Position numbers and translations under genes: made by a program. A stretch of 64,000 nt of DNA from Chrysogorgia sp. JL179-B06 (Eukaryota > Cnidaria > Anthozoa > Scleralcyonacea > Chrysogorgiidae), in NCBI GenBank assembly GCA_035772405.1, contig JAYKKM010000255.1, positions 186,001 to 250,000 on the forward strand, written 5' to 3'. Below are positions 1 through 9,154 of the stretch, piece after piece. The notes beneath the pieces were generated by a model. That model worked only from the letters and a program-made list of their open reading frames with translations. It did no database searches and was not told where the DNA came from. Numbering within the stretch: position 1 is the first letter of the stretch; each line of letters begins with the position of its first letter.

Positions 1-212
1 TTTTGACACTCGAAATCTCGGGTCCCAGTTTGGCACCTGAGATTTTGAACCTTTCTTTTCTCATCATCTTTCACACGCTGTTGTATCGCTTTGGAAGGTC
101 TTTTATATCCTAAGATTTCAGCTACCTCTTTTCCGTAGAACCAAATATTATCTCCATCTTTTGTAGTAGTGACTGACGTGTCGTTATTTCTAAATATTTT
201 AGTGATACTCAT
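1..212 (-). CDS. BRO-N domain protein, N-terminal part (cut by window edge)
   Basis: An uninterrupted frame begins at an ATG (complement of 210-212) and runs off the left edge, about 70 codons. The reading IFRNNDTSV, then NIWFYGKEVAEILGY, then KAIQQRV about seven residues on, follows the BRO-N pattern (aromatic-GK-x-VA-x-ILGY...P-x-KAI). BRO-N is a DNA-binding domain common in baculoviruses, large DNA viruses, virophages and phages, and it fits an accessory DNA-binding gene of the adjacent virus-like element. It is on the same strand as the three genes to its right. The C-terminal half is not visible. The start was chosen because the conserved block begins a few residues after this methionine. 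Confidence 0.8.
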   Translation of the reverse strand, partial: MSITKIFRNNDTSVTTTKDGDNIWFYGKEVAEILGYKRPSKAIQQRVKDDEKRKVQNLRCQTGTRDFECQ

Positions 213-479
213 CACCTATACCATACCACATGTTTTATTTTTGTGTTTAAATAGTAGTCATCTTAAGAAAGTAACCACTTAATAGCACGAACGCGTGATC
301 TGACCAACCCCCCGTTTTGGGACCTTAGTCAAAGTGACCCTTCTATCGATCACAAACACACTATCAGTAGGGGGTCATATGTAGTGTCTTAATATTTTAC
401 TATTATTTGCACGCTATTAGGACATCTTAATTGTAGTCTTCAAAGTAGCAGTTATTTTTAAGAAAAGCTGACACCCTGT
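213..479. other. intergenic stretch between BRO-N gene and SLATT-like gene
   Basis: AT-rich DNA without a credible ORF on either strand. It lies upstream of the BRO-N gene and downstream of the 480-992 gene, so it should contain the BRO-N promoter. I see no clear terminator or repeat. Confidence 0.5.
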
Positions 480-992
480 TTAAAGGGGGTCGGAATCGGA
501 CCCCCCTTGTGTCTCGTATACTTTATTGTACCTTTTCACCATTCCATTGATTGGTGGGCATAAGTCAGTCACATTATCGTCCAACACTTTAACGTCTGAG
601 AGAAACATTGACTCGTTGTAAGGAAGACCTCTAAGATACGATCTTAGTTGTGTCAGTATCTTTTTATAGCTAGTGTGCGCGAACTTGCAATGCTCCACTC
701 TACTCGTCAGATTGGATTTAGCCAAGTAGCCTTGGATGATCACACCAGGACCACTAATACAAGCAATGATTAGAGGGTTAGCGGTTATCGATCCAGCTAT
801 AATCCCTACTGTCGTTAACCCTATGCTAGTCATGTTTAACGATAGTTTAATTTTCTTCAACCTCTTGTATTTCCATTTGTAACAGGCTTCTAGTTTGTGG
901 TAGTACGCGTACAAGCGTTTGAGCTCTAGCGCCTCTTCCTCTGACATATCTTTTGATATGTGATTGAAATCAACAACTGACTTCTTCCTCAT
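480..992 (-). CDS. SLATT-like two-helix membrane protein
   Basis: A 170-residue protein of PLV-1. The N-terminal third is charged and helical. Residues about 53-87 form two hydrophobic helices separated by a short turn (VGIIAGSIT...LIIACISGPGVIIQ). A helical tail with a conserved-looking segment (FAHTSYKKILTQLRSYLRG) follows. Two short transmembrane helices followed by a cytosolic helix is the SLATT layout, known from bacterial effector and defence systems and from some eukaryotic viral elements. The function here is unknown; a membrane-associated virion or host-interaction role is inference. Its ATG overlaps the stop of the upstream gene as TAATG, suggesting coordinated expression. The reading frame is intact. 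Confidence 0.7.
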   Translation of the reverse strand: MRKKSVVDFNHISKDMSEEEALELKRLYAYYHKLEACYKWKYKRLKKIKLSLNMTSIGLTTVGIIAGSITANPLIIACISGPGVIIQGYLAKSNLTSRVEHCKFAHTSYKKILTQLRSYLRGLPYNESMFLSDVKVLDDNVTDLCPPINGMVKRYNKVYETQGGSDSDPL

Positions 993-1939
993 TAACTTAC
1001 CTTGTATTTACTCATCATGTCTTTACCAACTAATATTATATCTCGGTTTGTCATATAACCAGAGATGATTTTCATACCGTAAAACTCTATCAAAGACGGG
1101 TAATTATAGGGTGTGAGTGGTAATTTTGGCCGATGTGTTCCAAAGATAGTTCCATAAGGAGATCCTATCTCTTTGTAGTTAGCTGTGAAGTCTGAGTCTG
1201 TTGATCTTATGTTGTTGACCCTAACATGGGAGTTATCCATCTGCCAATGTATTGATATCATATGTGTCTTAGTGGTGTCGATGTTATTTGGGATTGTGCA
1301 TGTGTACCCCTTCACTGGATCGCCACCACCATACGATAATTTGTCAGTTCTACCTCCTTTGTACCCTATGTATTTGTCATGCGATCCATCGTCGTTTGAC
1401 ACAATAGTCTCCCAATCTGACGTAGATACCCTCTTGGATAACCTCACTACCACAAAAATGGATATATCACAGTATTGCATGCGTGGACAGTTAAAGTGTA
1501 TCCCAACTTCAAGTGGGAAAGGAGTCCAGAGTATAGGGGCTAGGAATTTACGACCATGGTTGTTAGTATCAATAATAGGACCATACGTTGGGTCATTTTG
1601 TACTAACATGTCTCCAATGGCTTTCACTTTATTTGTCCTTCTGTGGAGTACCGCGCTTGCGGCGTATCTCGTGGTGTCAAAATCAAATAGAACGTTATAG
1701 GACTGCGTTCTAAAGTATTGCGATAAGTATACAGACTCCAACACTTTTTTACTGATAGCATCCAAATCATCTTCTGGATCTGCTATGTTTTTGAGTGCCC
1801 TGAACGCCATATCTATATCTCCAGACATCCTCCCACCGCTAACACTTAACTTAGGACCATCGTCTAGATGTCTCTTCGCTCTTCTTAATGTTTTGTCACT
1901 CTCGTAGTCTCTGTCCTCAAATCCATAACTTAGACTCAT
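992..1939 (-). CDS. fibre-like receptor-binding protein
   Basis: A 315-residue protein. Residues about 30-68 carry a GGRMSGDIDM...LKNIADPEDDLDAISKKV segment, which closely follows the repeat seen in phage tail-fibre and other trimeric viral fibre proteins (GG-x-MSGDIDM...I-NL-DP...DA-x-KK). The remaining roughly 200 residues are rich in beta-type sequence with Trp, Gly and Asn (TPFPLEVGIHF, ISIFVVVRL, LSYGGGDPV) and look like a lectin/concanavalin-type jelly roll. The simplest reading is a trimeric fibre with a stalk motif and a distal binding head. It is transcribed leftward with its neighbours, 4 bp from the upstream gene's stop. The frame is intact. The fibre assignment is by motif only. 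Confidence 0.65.
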   Translation of the reverse strand: MSLSYGFEDRDYESDKTLRRAKRHLDDGPKLSVSGGRMSGDIDMAFRALKNIADPEDDLDAISKKVLESVYLSQYFRTQSYNVLFDFDTTRYAASAVLHRRTNKVKAIGDMLVQNDPTYGPIIDTNNHGRKFLAPILWTPFPLEVGIHFNCPRMQYCDISIFVVVRLSKRVSTSDWETIVSNDDGSHDKYIGYKGGRTDKLSYGGGDPVKGYTCTIPNNIDTTKTHMISIHWQMDNSHVRVNNIRSTDSDFTANYKEIGSPYGTIFGTHRPKLPLTPYNYPSLIEFYGMKIISGYMTNRDIILVGKDMMSKYKVS

Positions 1940-1943
1940 TATG

Positions 1944-3577
1944 TTATAACATATATTTGCTTACTAAATAGCCAGACACAGCCGAAACCACTAGAACTAG
2001 CCCCAACTCTGTCGTGTTGTCATCTGATGTAACCTCTGGACGACGTTCTTGATGTGTCACCTTTGGTTGTTTGTCAAGTGTCTCCAGGTGCTCTTCCTGG
2101 TGTGTCACGTTTGGTGTCACCTTTGGTTTATCAAGTGTCTCCAGATGCTCTCCACATTCTTGGTGTACTTTCTTAGCCTTCGTCGTTGGTGTGTAGTTTA
2201 ACCCACTATTTACCCCAAACTTCATACTCTGTGTAGCAGTCTTCAATAGGTTGTTGTACCCAGCGATTTTGTTCTTGAGTATTACCACGTTACTTGGCAT
2301 TAGCCACGTAGATGGTGACAGCGCAAGGTTTTGGACAACGTTAGTGTCTCTAATCGACTTGTTCATGTTTAGAATCCACGTTGACACGTCGTAGTTTATA
2401 ACACTATCCTCCACCAACTTTCGGAACTCTTGCTGAGTCTCTAGACTACCTGCGGAACCACCAACGATTGACACGCGTGTTCTCGCTTGTGCACCAAGTG
2501 TGGAGTAAATAAAGGCTTCTATAGACTGATTTAGGTATTGTCGCCCAATGTTGGTAAAACCATTCGACACAAGAGGAACGTATCGTTTGTAGTCGTTCTT
2601 AACGTCGTTAATCGTGAAGACTCTCTCCTCACCTGTTGTACCATCAGCAAGGACTCTACCCTGGTAGTAATGTTTTCTAGGAATCTTGTCTGTCTTACCA
2701 TACAATTCTCCAGCGTCAAACTCTCTACTTATCGATCTCATACTCTCACCACCTTCCATCCTTCTGAGAAGTCTTCTAACAGTAAAGTACAGATGAAACC
2801 TCATTACACTCGTGATAACAGGGTGAACTTCTTGTGAGGGTGATAAGTGTTGTAACGACACTCCACAACAGAAACTTGCACAATACGTTGCAAACACGAC
2901 CCTATAGTAGCTCTCATTATCGTCCCACTTTGACTTTGTCTTTGAAGTGGTGATTTGTAGTATTGGTAGCTTTGAGAGAAAGTAGCTCTTTTGATTAACG
3001 AAGACTCTAAAGTTACTCACTGGGTAGTTCAACACGTTTTCCGTTGGGTAACCATCCCAAAGTCCCCAGTGGTTCTTACGACCTTTTGATAGTGGTTGGA
3101 TAGTTCCACCAGATAGCCATATTTCTGGAAACTTGTCGTCATGACCTTTTGGAGACTTGTTGTTGTTTAACCAAATCCACATACTCTTGTCGTTTTTGAA
3201 GGTATCACTAGTTATGTTCGTGCTTATGATGTCGTTGTTTCTAAAATATATATCAACACCATTAACCTCACCATCTTGTGAGACAGTTGGATCGAACTCA
3301 AACTTGCTCAAAGTGATGTGAGGGTACTTTTTCACTAGATTCAGCTTAGCCACTCGCACGGCATTAGCTTCTCTTTTTGGTTAGCTATCATTGGCTTGTT
3401 TATCGTTAGATACTTAGTATACTCCGGGTTACTCTTAAACCTACTTGAGTCTACCGAAACGTCACCAATATTAGTTTTCGTCACGAAGACTATATGTATA
3501 TGCATATTGTCGTCAACGTCAAGAAAAAACCTATTCTTGTCAGCATAAGAGTACTCTCTTTTGAACGCATCCATCAT
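1944..3577 (-). pseudogene. large PLV-1 gene broken by a frameshift; C-terminal membrane anchor
   Basis: Two overlapping leftward ORFs probably represent one gene. An N-terminal piece starts at ATG (complement of 3575-3577) and stops at 3341. A 471-codon piece in another frame runs from about 3359 to 1944; it has no ATG for its first about 60 codons and opens only with GTG, with a stop a few codons upstream. An indel between roughly 3341 and 3380 would explain this. The C-terminus ends in a hydrophobic segment (GLVLVVSAVSGYLVSKYM), preceded by low-complexity repeats with ECGEHLETLDKPKVT-like units. A single-pass anchored virion or surface protein is plausible. I do not recognise the family. 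Alternatives are programmed frameshifting or a sequencing error. Confidence 0.6.
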
Positions 3578-3594
3578 AACATACCGTACGTTAT
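3578..3594. promoter_or_regulatory. very short divergent intergenic region
   Basis: Only 17 bp separate the start codons of the leftward gene (3577) and the rightward penton-like gene (3595). The gap contains the palindrome CGTACG. Core promoters for both directions must lie in this gap or inside the opposing coding sequence. Regulatory function is inferred from position. Confidence 0.4.
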
Positions 3595-4239
3595 ATGAGA
3601 GTGGTAGTATTGATTAGTGGTTCAACTAAAACTGTAGACCTACAAGAGTCGATTTTAGTAACAAACTCAGACCCTTATGTATTGGTGAAGAAGGCAACCA
3701 TCTTTTGGGATTACGTTAACGTAACCACAGCTAACAACGAGATAACTTATAACAGTAGTGACCACGTTTTTAGTCCTGGGTACCACACCTTTAAAATGAT
3801 CGCCGACGACTTGAGAGAGTTAGGAGACGTCAAGCTAGTAGCTAACAGATATGACTCGACGTGTACGATAACAACTGATCAACAAATAGAACTGTTTAAA
3901 TTTGGACAACTCTTAGGATTTGACGAAAACACTACAATAGCCAACACAAAAATCAGTCCTAACGTTGTGAACGTTAACAGAGGACTGAAATACATACAAG
4001 TAACATCTAATATTGTGGACAGATCTAAGAACATAGTTAACGGCAACAGAAGTGATTGTATCGCAGTACTGGCAATAACTAGCACACAGACACTTAAGGG
4101 TTCTGTACAACATTTTGGTGTTGGGTTAAAAATCCCAATAAACAAAGGAATCATCAGTCAACTAGAATTCAATATAACAGATCAGGATGACAACATTGTT
4201 AATGTTGGCGAGGTGCTGTTAGATTTACGCATCATGTAG
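3595..4239 (+). CDS. penton-like (single jelly-roll) minor capsid protein
   Basis: A 214-residue protein, first of the rightward PLV-1 cluster. It has a clear homologue at 63364-64000 in PLV-2: both share FWDY near the N-terminus, a NRGLKY block and a RSD...TLKGSVQ or SLRGSVQ block. Predicted beta-strand-rich sequence, its length and its place before the integrase and capsid genes fit a penton-type single jelly-roll capsid vertex protein, but that assignment is inference because no diagnostic residue can be cited. The ATG directly follows the 17-bp divergent spacer. Its TAG overlaps a GTG of the next frame, and the next ATG is at 4245. The frame is intact. Confidence 0.55.
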   Translation: MRVVVLISGSTKTVDLQESILVTNSDPYVLVKKATIFWDYVNVTTANNEITYNSSDHVFSPGYHTFKMIADDLRELGDVKLVANRYDSTCTITTDQQIELFKFGQLLGFDENTTIANTKISPNVVNVNRGLKYIQVTSNIVDRSKNIVNGNRSDCIAVLAITSTQTLKGSVQHFGVGLKIPINKGIISQLEFNITDQDDNIVNVGEVLLDLRIM

Positions 4240-4244
4240 TGTAT

Positions 4245-5330
4245 ATGGACATAGAGCAAGAACTAAGAGACATTTACTATAATCCATCAACTGGTTACCA
4301 ATCTGCTGAGAGGCTGTACCAAAGAGCATTGGAAGACGGCCTAAACGTTAGTAGGGTAAAGATAAAGGACTGGCTAAAATCCCAAGACACATACACTAGG
4401 TACAAACCAGTTGTTCGGAGACATAAGTTTAGACAAACGTTTGTTGACTATCTGGGTGAGCAGATACAGATGGACTTGGTTGATATGGGTAAGTACAAGC
4501 ACAAGAACAACGGGTACTACTGGATACTAACAGCCACTGAGATCCTTAGTAGGTATGCGTTTACCATACCTGTCTACAGGAAAGACACAGAAAACATGAC
4601 TAAGGCTGTCGCAAAGTTACTAGAGAAGGCTAAGGCTAGATTTGGTGAGTATCCAAAGCTGGTTCAGTTTGACGATGGTAAGGAATTCTACAACGTTGGT
4701 GTGAAAGATCTATTGGAGAAACACGATGTTAAGTACTTCAGCACTAACTCTGATAAAAAGGCAGCAGTCGTGGAACGGTTTAATAGAACACTTAAGACGT
4801 CTATGTGGAAATACTTCTACAGTAAAGGAACATACAAGTGGATTGACATTTTAGACCAACTCATTGAAAATTACAATAATACCAAACACAGTACTATTCT
4901 AATGAAACCTAAAGATGTGAGCAAGAAAAACGAAAACGAAGTATGGACGACGTTGTTTGGACACCATTTCGGTGACTACCCACTACCAAAGTTTAAAGTA
5001 GGTGAGACTGTCAGGATATCAAAGTACAAGAGCATATTCGCAAAAGGGTACGAGGCTTACTTCACTGAGGAGCTATTCAAAGTGACAAAGGTCATACGTG
5101 GTGACCCTACCGTATACGAGATAGAGGACCACGAAGGGGAACCTATCATTGGTAAGTTCTACGAGGAAGAGTTGTCAGCTGTTGATAAGAGAGACGATGT
5201 ATACAAAGTTGAGAAGATACTAAAGAGAAAGAAGGTGGGAGGTAAGAAGATGGCTTTGGTTAAGTGGCTTGGCTACGACAGCAAACATAATTCATGGATA
5301 CCAGAAAGCGATATTCAAAACATTGAGTAG
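4245..5330 (+). CDS. retroviral-type (RVE) integrase with C-terminal chromodomain
   Basis: A 361-residue integrase from ATG 4245; the frame is open a little further up to a GTG at 4239. An N-terminal helical region (about 1-60) precedes the RVE core. Candidate catalytic acidic residues are D77 (QMDLVD), D143 (QFDDGKEF) and E177 (AAVVERFNRT), giving 33 residues between the second Asp and the Glu. Residues about 322-361 form a chromodomain (VEKILKRKK...ALVKWLGY...HNSWIPESDI), which in related elements directs insertion towards modified chromatin. This is the Polinton/Maverick-type integrase, catalysing strand transfer of linear element DNA into the host chromosome. It sits between the penton-like gene and the membrane protein gene, as in PLV-2 (62258-63358). 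All catalytic residues are present. Confidence 0.93.
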   Translation: MDIEQELRDIYYNPSTGYQSAERLYQRALEDGLNVSRVKIKDWLKSQDTYTRYKPVVRRHKFRQTFVDYLGEQIQMDLVDMGKYKHKNNGYYWILTATEILSRYAFTIPVYRKDTENMTKAVAKLLEKAKARFGEYPKLVQFDDGKEFYNVGVKDLLEKHDVKYFSTNSDKKAAVVERFNRTLKTSMWKYFYSKGTYKWIDILDQLIENYNNTKHSTILMKPKDVSKKNENEVWTTLFGHHFGDYPLPKFKVGETVRISKYKSIFAKGYEAYFTEELFKVTKVIRGDPTVYEIEDHEGEPIIGKFYEEELSAVDKRDDVYKVEKILKRKKVGGKKMALVKWLGYDSKHNSWIPESDIQNIE

Positions 5331-5336
5331 TATATA

Positions 5337-6638
5337 ATGGCTGAAGGAGGATTTGATGAAATCGAAATGCAAGATCGTGACGAGTTTAAGAAGTATACGG
5401 ACGAGCAGTTAAACGATGAACTTTCCGATACTATTGAGTATTATGTTGATATTGGTAGCGAGTACGCTAATAGTAGTATGTCTAGTGAAGTCCGCGTTAA
5501 ATACGACAAAGTTAATGTCAGGATAACTGAGATAAAAAAAGAGCTAAATAGGAGACAACAACACAAGGAGAATGAAACATCGTTCACAGACAACGATGAC
5601 GGAAAAACGGTGACAATCACCAATAAGGGTAGTGGTGACGTCATGAAGGTCCCTTCAATTGAAAACCTACCAATCACTGATGTACCTAACCACCCTGAAA
5701 ACGACTTGCGTACGGCTTTGAATAAATTCATGAAAGATACGCATGATATATATCTTAATATGTACGACGATAATGTGCTCGAGCTAGTTAGAAACTCAAG
5801 CATAAGGACAGGGACCAACAATGTTGAGTACAAACCTGTTTTAAAAAACAGCGAGAGAGGCATACCGCACGTCGTCTTAAAGCGAAATGATGATGGTAGT
5901 TTAACTATTAACAAAACAAAGAAAAATGATAGGGCGTTGACACAGTTCCTAGATCTTATTAGTAGAGTCGTTGAAAGGGATGAGACAAGTAGAGGACAGC
6001 CGATGATTGACACAAACTCCGACGACTCATTAATAAGAGGTCTAACAGATAACGAGACCCGTGAGCTACGAGGTTCTCTAAACCCAAGTGATACAATCGA
6101 TCCAGACACTAGACCACAATTCCTAAAAGCACAAGCCGATCATATTCAGGACACTATTAACAAGACTAGAGACCTTCTTAACGAAGAGGAAGTTGGTTCT
6201 ACAGAGGAGTTCGAGTTGAATGAGAGAGTGGTAGGTCTTGAGAGAGCTAGGGACAGAACCTTAGGACAATTGGAACTTCAGGAGGTTAGAAAACAACAAG
6301 AAGAGGACATCACTCGATTACAAAAAATAAAGGAGTGGTTTAAGGAAAATTGGTTGGGTGCCTCAGCTTTAGGAATAACCATAGCCTCTTTTATCACCAC
6401 AATTATAATATCTGCTAGAAGTATTGTCTTCAAAGGTGGTCAAACACTTGGAAAATTAGGTAAAGCTATAGCTAACCTAGCCACAAAAGCTGGCCCTCTA
6501 CTGTCTGGACTGCTAAACATGGTGGCGACTGTGCTAAAGTGGGGAGCTGCAGGTATATCTTGGTTAGCATCTAATCTATGGATCCTAGCGATAGCACTAG
6601 CTTGGTTCGTCTACGATCAGTACAAACAGAGGAAATAA
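5337..6638 (+). CDS. coiled-coil protein with C-terminal transmembrane segments
   Basis: 433 residues. The N-terminal half is acidic and low complexity. Residues about 225-330 are strongly helical/coiled-coil (RGLTDNETRELRGSLNPSD, then a long Glu/Arg/Gln-rich helix). From about residue 340 there are hydrophobic segments (LGASALGITIASFITTIII; WILAIALAWFVYDQY near the end). The PLV-2 homologue at 60833-62251 keeps the same order and the same MAEGG start. A membrane-bound virion or assembly protein is likely; I do not know its biochemical role. It starts 6 bp after the integrase stop, with TATATAATGG around its start, suggesting a short AT-rich promoter or very tight spacing. Confidence 0.7.
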   Translation: MAEGGFDEIEMQDRDEFKKYTDEQLNDELSDTIEYYVDIGSEYANSSMSSEVRVKYDKVNVRITEIKKELNRRQQHKENETSFTDNDDGKTVTITNKGSGDVMKVPSIENLPITDVPNHPENDLRTALNKFMKDTHDIYLNMYDDNVLELVRNSSIRTGTNNVEYKPVLKNSERGIPHVVLKRNDDGSLTINKTKKNDRALTQFLDLISRVVERDETSRGQPMIDTNSDDSLIRGLTDNETRELRGSLNPSDTIDPDTRPQFLKAQADHIQDTINKTRDLLNEEEVGSTEEFELNERVVGLERARDRTLGQLELQEVRKQQEEDITRLQKIKEWFKENWLGASALGITIASFITTIIISARSIVFKGGQTLGKLGKAIANLATKAGPLLSGLLNMVATVLKWGAAGISWLASNLWILAIALAWFVYDQYKQRK

Positions 6639-6660
6639 AACACGTGTTATAATATATAGC

Positions 6661-8529
6661 ATGAATACTAGTGAAAAAGAGTTGCTTCCTGGATATAGAC
6701 GTCGTGAAATATCCGCTATCAAAGGTACAAGAACCCGTCACGTTGTAACGCTGAACCCTAACAAAGCCAATCCAGGGGAGGAGTTATACATCGACATCCC
6801 GAAAACGAAAGGTAACACTTGTTTGATACCCTCCAGTCTCCATCTACTATTCGACTTTAAAAGTTCGAACGTGAAATCATGGTTTCTTAACAACCTCTCA
6901 AGACTACTACTTGAGAGACTGGTGATAAAACTAGCTGGCGAGTCCGTGTACGACAATAGTGGTGAAAGCATCATCGGTACGTACAAAGATCTGTGGAAAT
7001 CCAACAGTGAACGAGCTCAGATGGTTGAATACGGCATAGCAAACGAGAACCTTCGAAAGTTAATATCAAAGGACGACAGTGGCGCGGCCAGTGGAAACGT
7101 ACAAAAAGTTAGCGATGGTTTGATGTTCTCTATTCATGGCACCAAACAAAAGGTTCAAATCGACAAGATTCTAGAAGATCACGGTCTATACGCACCATAC
7201 AACATGAACAACAATTTCAGGTACATAATCACACTACCTAAAGCGTCTGATATTATGGTGGCTCAAGCTAACGAGGCTGTGGCTGGCTATACGTTAGAGA
7301 ACCTTGAGTTGGAGTACGAAACTATCGAGAGTCAAGAGATTGCTAGCGAAGTATCATCTCTATATGCATCCGGTAGATCTCTATCGTATGAACACGTCAC
7401 ACTAATGAAGACTGTGGAGTGGGACAAAGGAATCACACTCGTAAACGAGAATATTAACCTGCCGAGAAAATCGATGAAAGCCGTCGTTCTACTATTCACA
7501 AACAAAACAAGAACTGATAGTGAGTTATTCGTCTACCCAAACATAGAGTCGGTGAAACTCACTATTGAAGGCGTACCAAACATGGTCTACAGTCAAGGAA
7601 TACCGAAATCAAGACTCTGGGGAGAAGCGAAAAGACTATTCGGACAAAAACTAGACTCCGACCAGCACATGACTGTCCAAAAGTTTTACAAAGACGGTTT
7701 CGCTTTGGTTGTTGACCTTAGATCTATCGAAGATAATGTAAAAGTCGCCACTGGAAAAAAGATTGTGAACACTCAGTCAGGAATATTGATGGAAATCAAT
7801 ACTCTCCGACGGACTCGTAAACCTTATCAACAACGATCTACAATCAATCCAATACTAAAACATATAGTATTCTATATGAAAACGCCTTTTAACATGCTAA
7901 TTGTTGGTATGACAGCCTGTGGTAAAACACACTACCTATTGGATATGATAGAGAAAGAATACATGAATCACTTCGAGTATATCATTCTTATATGTCCAAC
8001 ATTTGAATGGAACAAAACGTACACAGAGTGGAAATACTTGAGAGACCCAGACTTTATCGCTATTCAGTGTGAGCAGGATAAAGTCAACGTAATTCTTAAA
8101 TACGTAGCCGAGACCTATAGAGGTACCAACTCGTTGATAATATTAGACGATTGTGCTGGTGGGCAGGACGTTAAAAACAGAACAAGCGAACTAGTCAAAC
8201 TAGCCTTTAGTGCTAGACACTACAACCTGTCCACAATCGTCATAACGCAACAACTAACCTCAATTAGTAAACCATATCGTGAGAACATCTCAAAGTTAGT
8301 AACATTCTACAACCCTAACAGAAACGATATGAAAACCATTGCAGACGATTATCTTAATGGAGTTGATAAAACGGAGATTGAGAAAATAATAAAACAGTTG
8401 AAAGACAATGAGTACGCAAGATTGGAGATACTTCTAAGGCATCCGTACTCGTACGAAGTAGTTGTTCCGCGAAAACAAAACATATCATATAGTATAGGAC
8501 ATGTCAAAGCGCAAGACAAAAAATCTTGA
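6661..8529 (+). CDS. major capsid protein run together with A32-type packaging ATPase
   Basis: One 622-codon ORF covers two genes that are separate in PLV-2. Residues 1-about 380 match the PLV-2 protein at 59572-60810 throughout and have the features of a double jelly-roll capsid protein (LENLELEYETI, LPRKSMKAVVLLF, LTIEGVPNMVYSQG). Residues 406-622 are a FtsK/HerA-superfamily A32-type genome-packaging ATPase: Walker A GMTACGKT at about 416-423, Walker B SLIILDDCAG, then VITQQLTSI. The joint is not a designed linker. At about 7797-7808 PLV-1 lacks a net 41 nt present in PLV-2, which shifts the capsid frame. The original capsid tail and stop remain recognisable in the +1 frame up to 7856-7858, and the ATPase ATG survives at 7876. 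The capsid C-terminus is therefore probably defective. Confidence 0.85.
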   Translation: MNTSEKELLPGYRRREISAIKGTRTRHVVTLNPNKANPGEELYIDIPKTKGNTCLIPSSLHLLFDFKSSNVKSWFLNNLSRLLLERLVIKLAGESVYDNSGESIIGTYKDLWKSNSERAQMVEYGIANENLRKLISKDDSGAASGNVQKVSDGLMFSIHGTKQKVQIDKILEDHGLYAPYNMNNNFRYIITLPKASDIMVAQANEAVAGYTLENLELEYETIESQEIASEVSSLYASGRSLSYEHVTLMKTVEWDKGITLVNENINLPRKSMKAVVLLFTNKTRTDSELFVYPNIESVKLTIEGVPNMVYSQGIPKSRLWGEAKRLFGQKLDSDQHMTVQKFYKDGFALVVDLRSIEDNVKVATGKKIVNTQSGILMEINTLRRTRKPYQQRSTINPILKHIVFYMKTPFNMLIVGMTACGKTHYLLDMIEKEYMNHFEYIILICPTFEWNKTYTEWKYLRDPDFIAIQCEQDKVNVILKYVAETYRGTNSLIILDDCAGGQDVKNRTSELVKLAFSARHYNLSTIVITQQLTSISKPYRENISKLVTFYNPNRNDMKTIADDYLNGVDKTEIEKIIKQLKDNEYARLEILLRHPYSYEVVVPRKQNISYSIGHVKAQDKKS

Positions 8530-9058
8530 ACCAATTGACGATCTCATTGAAGAGATACAAGATGCAGAATTCACTATTACGGAAGAAGTAAACGACACAT
8601 CACAAGTCGACGACACACCGGAAGTCGACGACATCCCACAAACTGATGTGGACAAAAAACGAGACGAGCTGACTAGACTCGCTGAGGATGGAGAACTGAA
8701 CAAATCAGTCGCTTACATTAAAAAAGCATCAAGCAAAGTAATAGACAAACTGTACGTCGAGTACGAACGTAAAAGGACGCAGAAAGCTAACGAGTTCCTG
8801 ACTGACCTACTTATTAGCAAGTTTAGTAGTACTCTTGGAGGATTCGACGCTATCGAAGACCCTGAAGAGCTAGCTAACGAACTAAAGAAAGACGAGCTCT
8901 TAAAACGTGACGTATATCTCATAGTCGAGAAAGTAAGACCCTACTTACCACTAATCGGCATTTTATCTGGTGGAGTCACTGTTGGTAAGCACGTGTACAA
9001 CCACTCTTATAAACCCTCTGAGTCTAGCGAAGAAGACGGGTACGACACTGTCTACTAA
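8501..9058 (+). CDS. conserved small PLV protein, acidic with C-terminal hydrophobic segment
   Basis: 185 residues, overlapping the 3' end of the ATPase frame by 29 nt. The N-terminus is acidic (TEEVNDTSQVDDTPEV). A conserved middle (YIKKASSKVIDKLYVEYERKR; FLTDLLISKFSS) is followed by a hydrophobic stretch (YLPLIGILSGGVTVGKHVY). The PLV-2 counterpart at 58441-58953 shares YIKKASAKVIDK and FLTDLLISKFAS. Always following the packaging ATPase, it may be a capsid-associated or membrane protein. I do not recognise a named family. The frame is intact. Confidence 0.7.
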   Translation: MSKRKTKNLEPIDDLIEEIQDAEFTITEEVNDTSQVDDTPEVDDIPQTDVDKKRDELTRLAEDGELNKSVAYIKKASSKVIDKLYVEYERKRTQKANEFLTDLLISKFSSTLGGFDAIEDPEELANELKKDELLKRDVYLIVEKVRPYLPLIGILSGGVTVGKHVYNHSYKPSESSEEDGYDTVY

Positions 9059-9154
9059 CATAGCGATACCAACCAACAGGTCCCACCACACTTTTCCAAA
9101 TCGTGTAGATTCCTAATGGATCCGACTTTTGGGAAACCGTCCTTGTATCACCGT

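Noticed and set aside
1185..1700. 171-codon plus-strand ORF
   Set aside because: Antisense to the fibre-like gene, which has recognisable motifs; the plus-strand frame has none.
5441..6109. 222-codon minus-strand ORF rich in Ser/Leu
   Set aside because: Shadow of the coiled-coil/membrane gene; composition is that of a reverse-complement frame.
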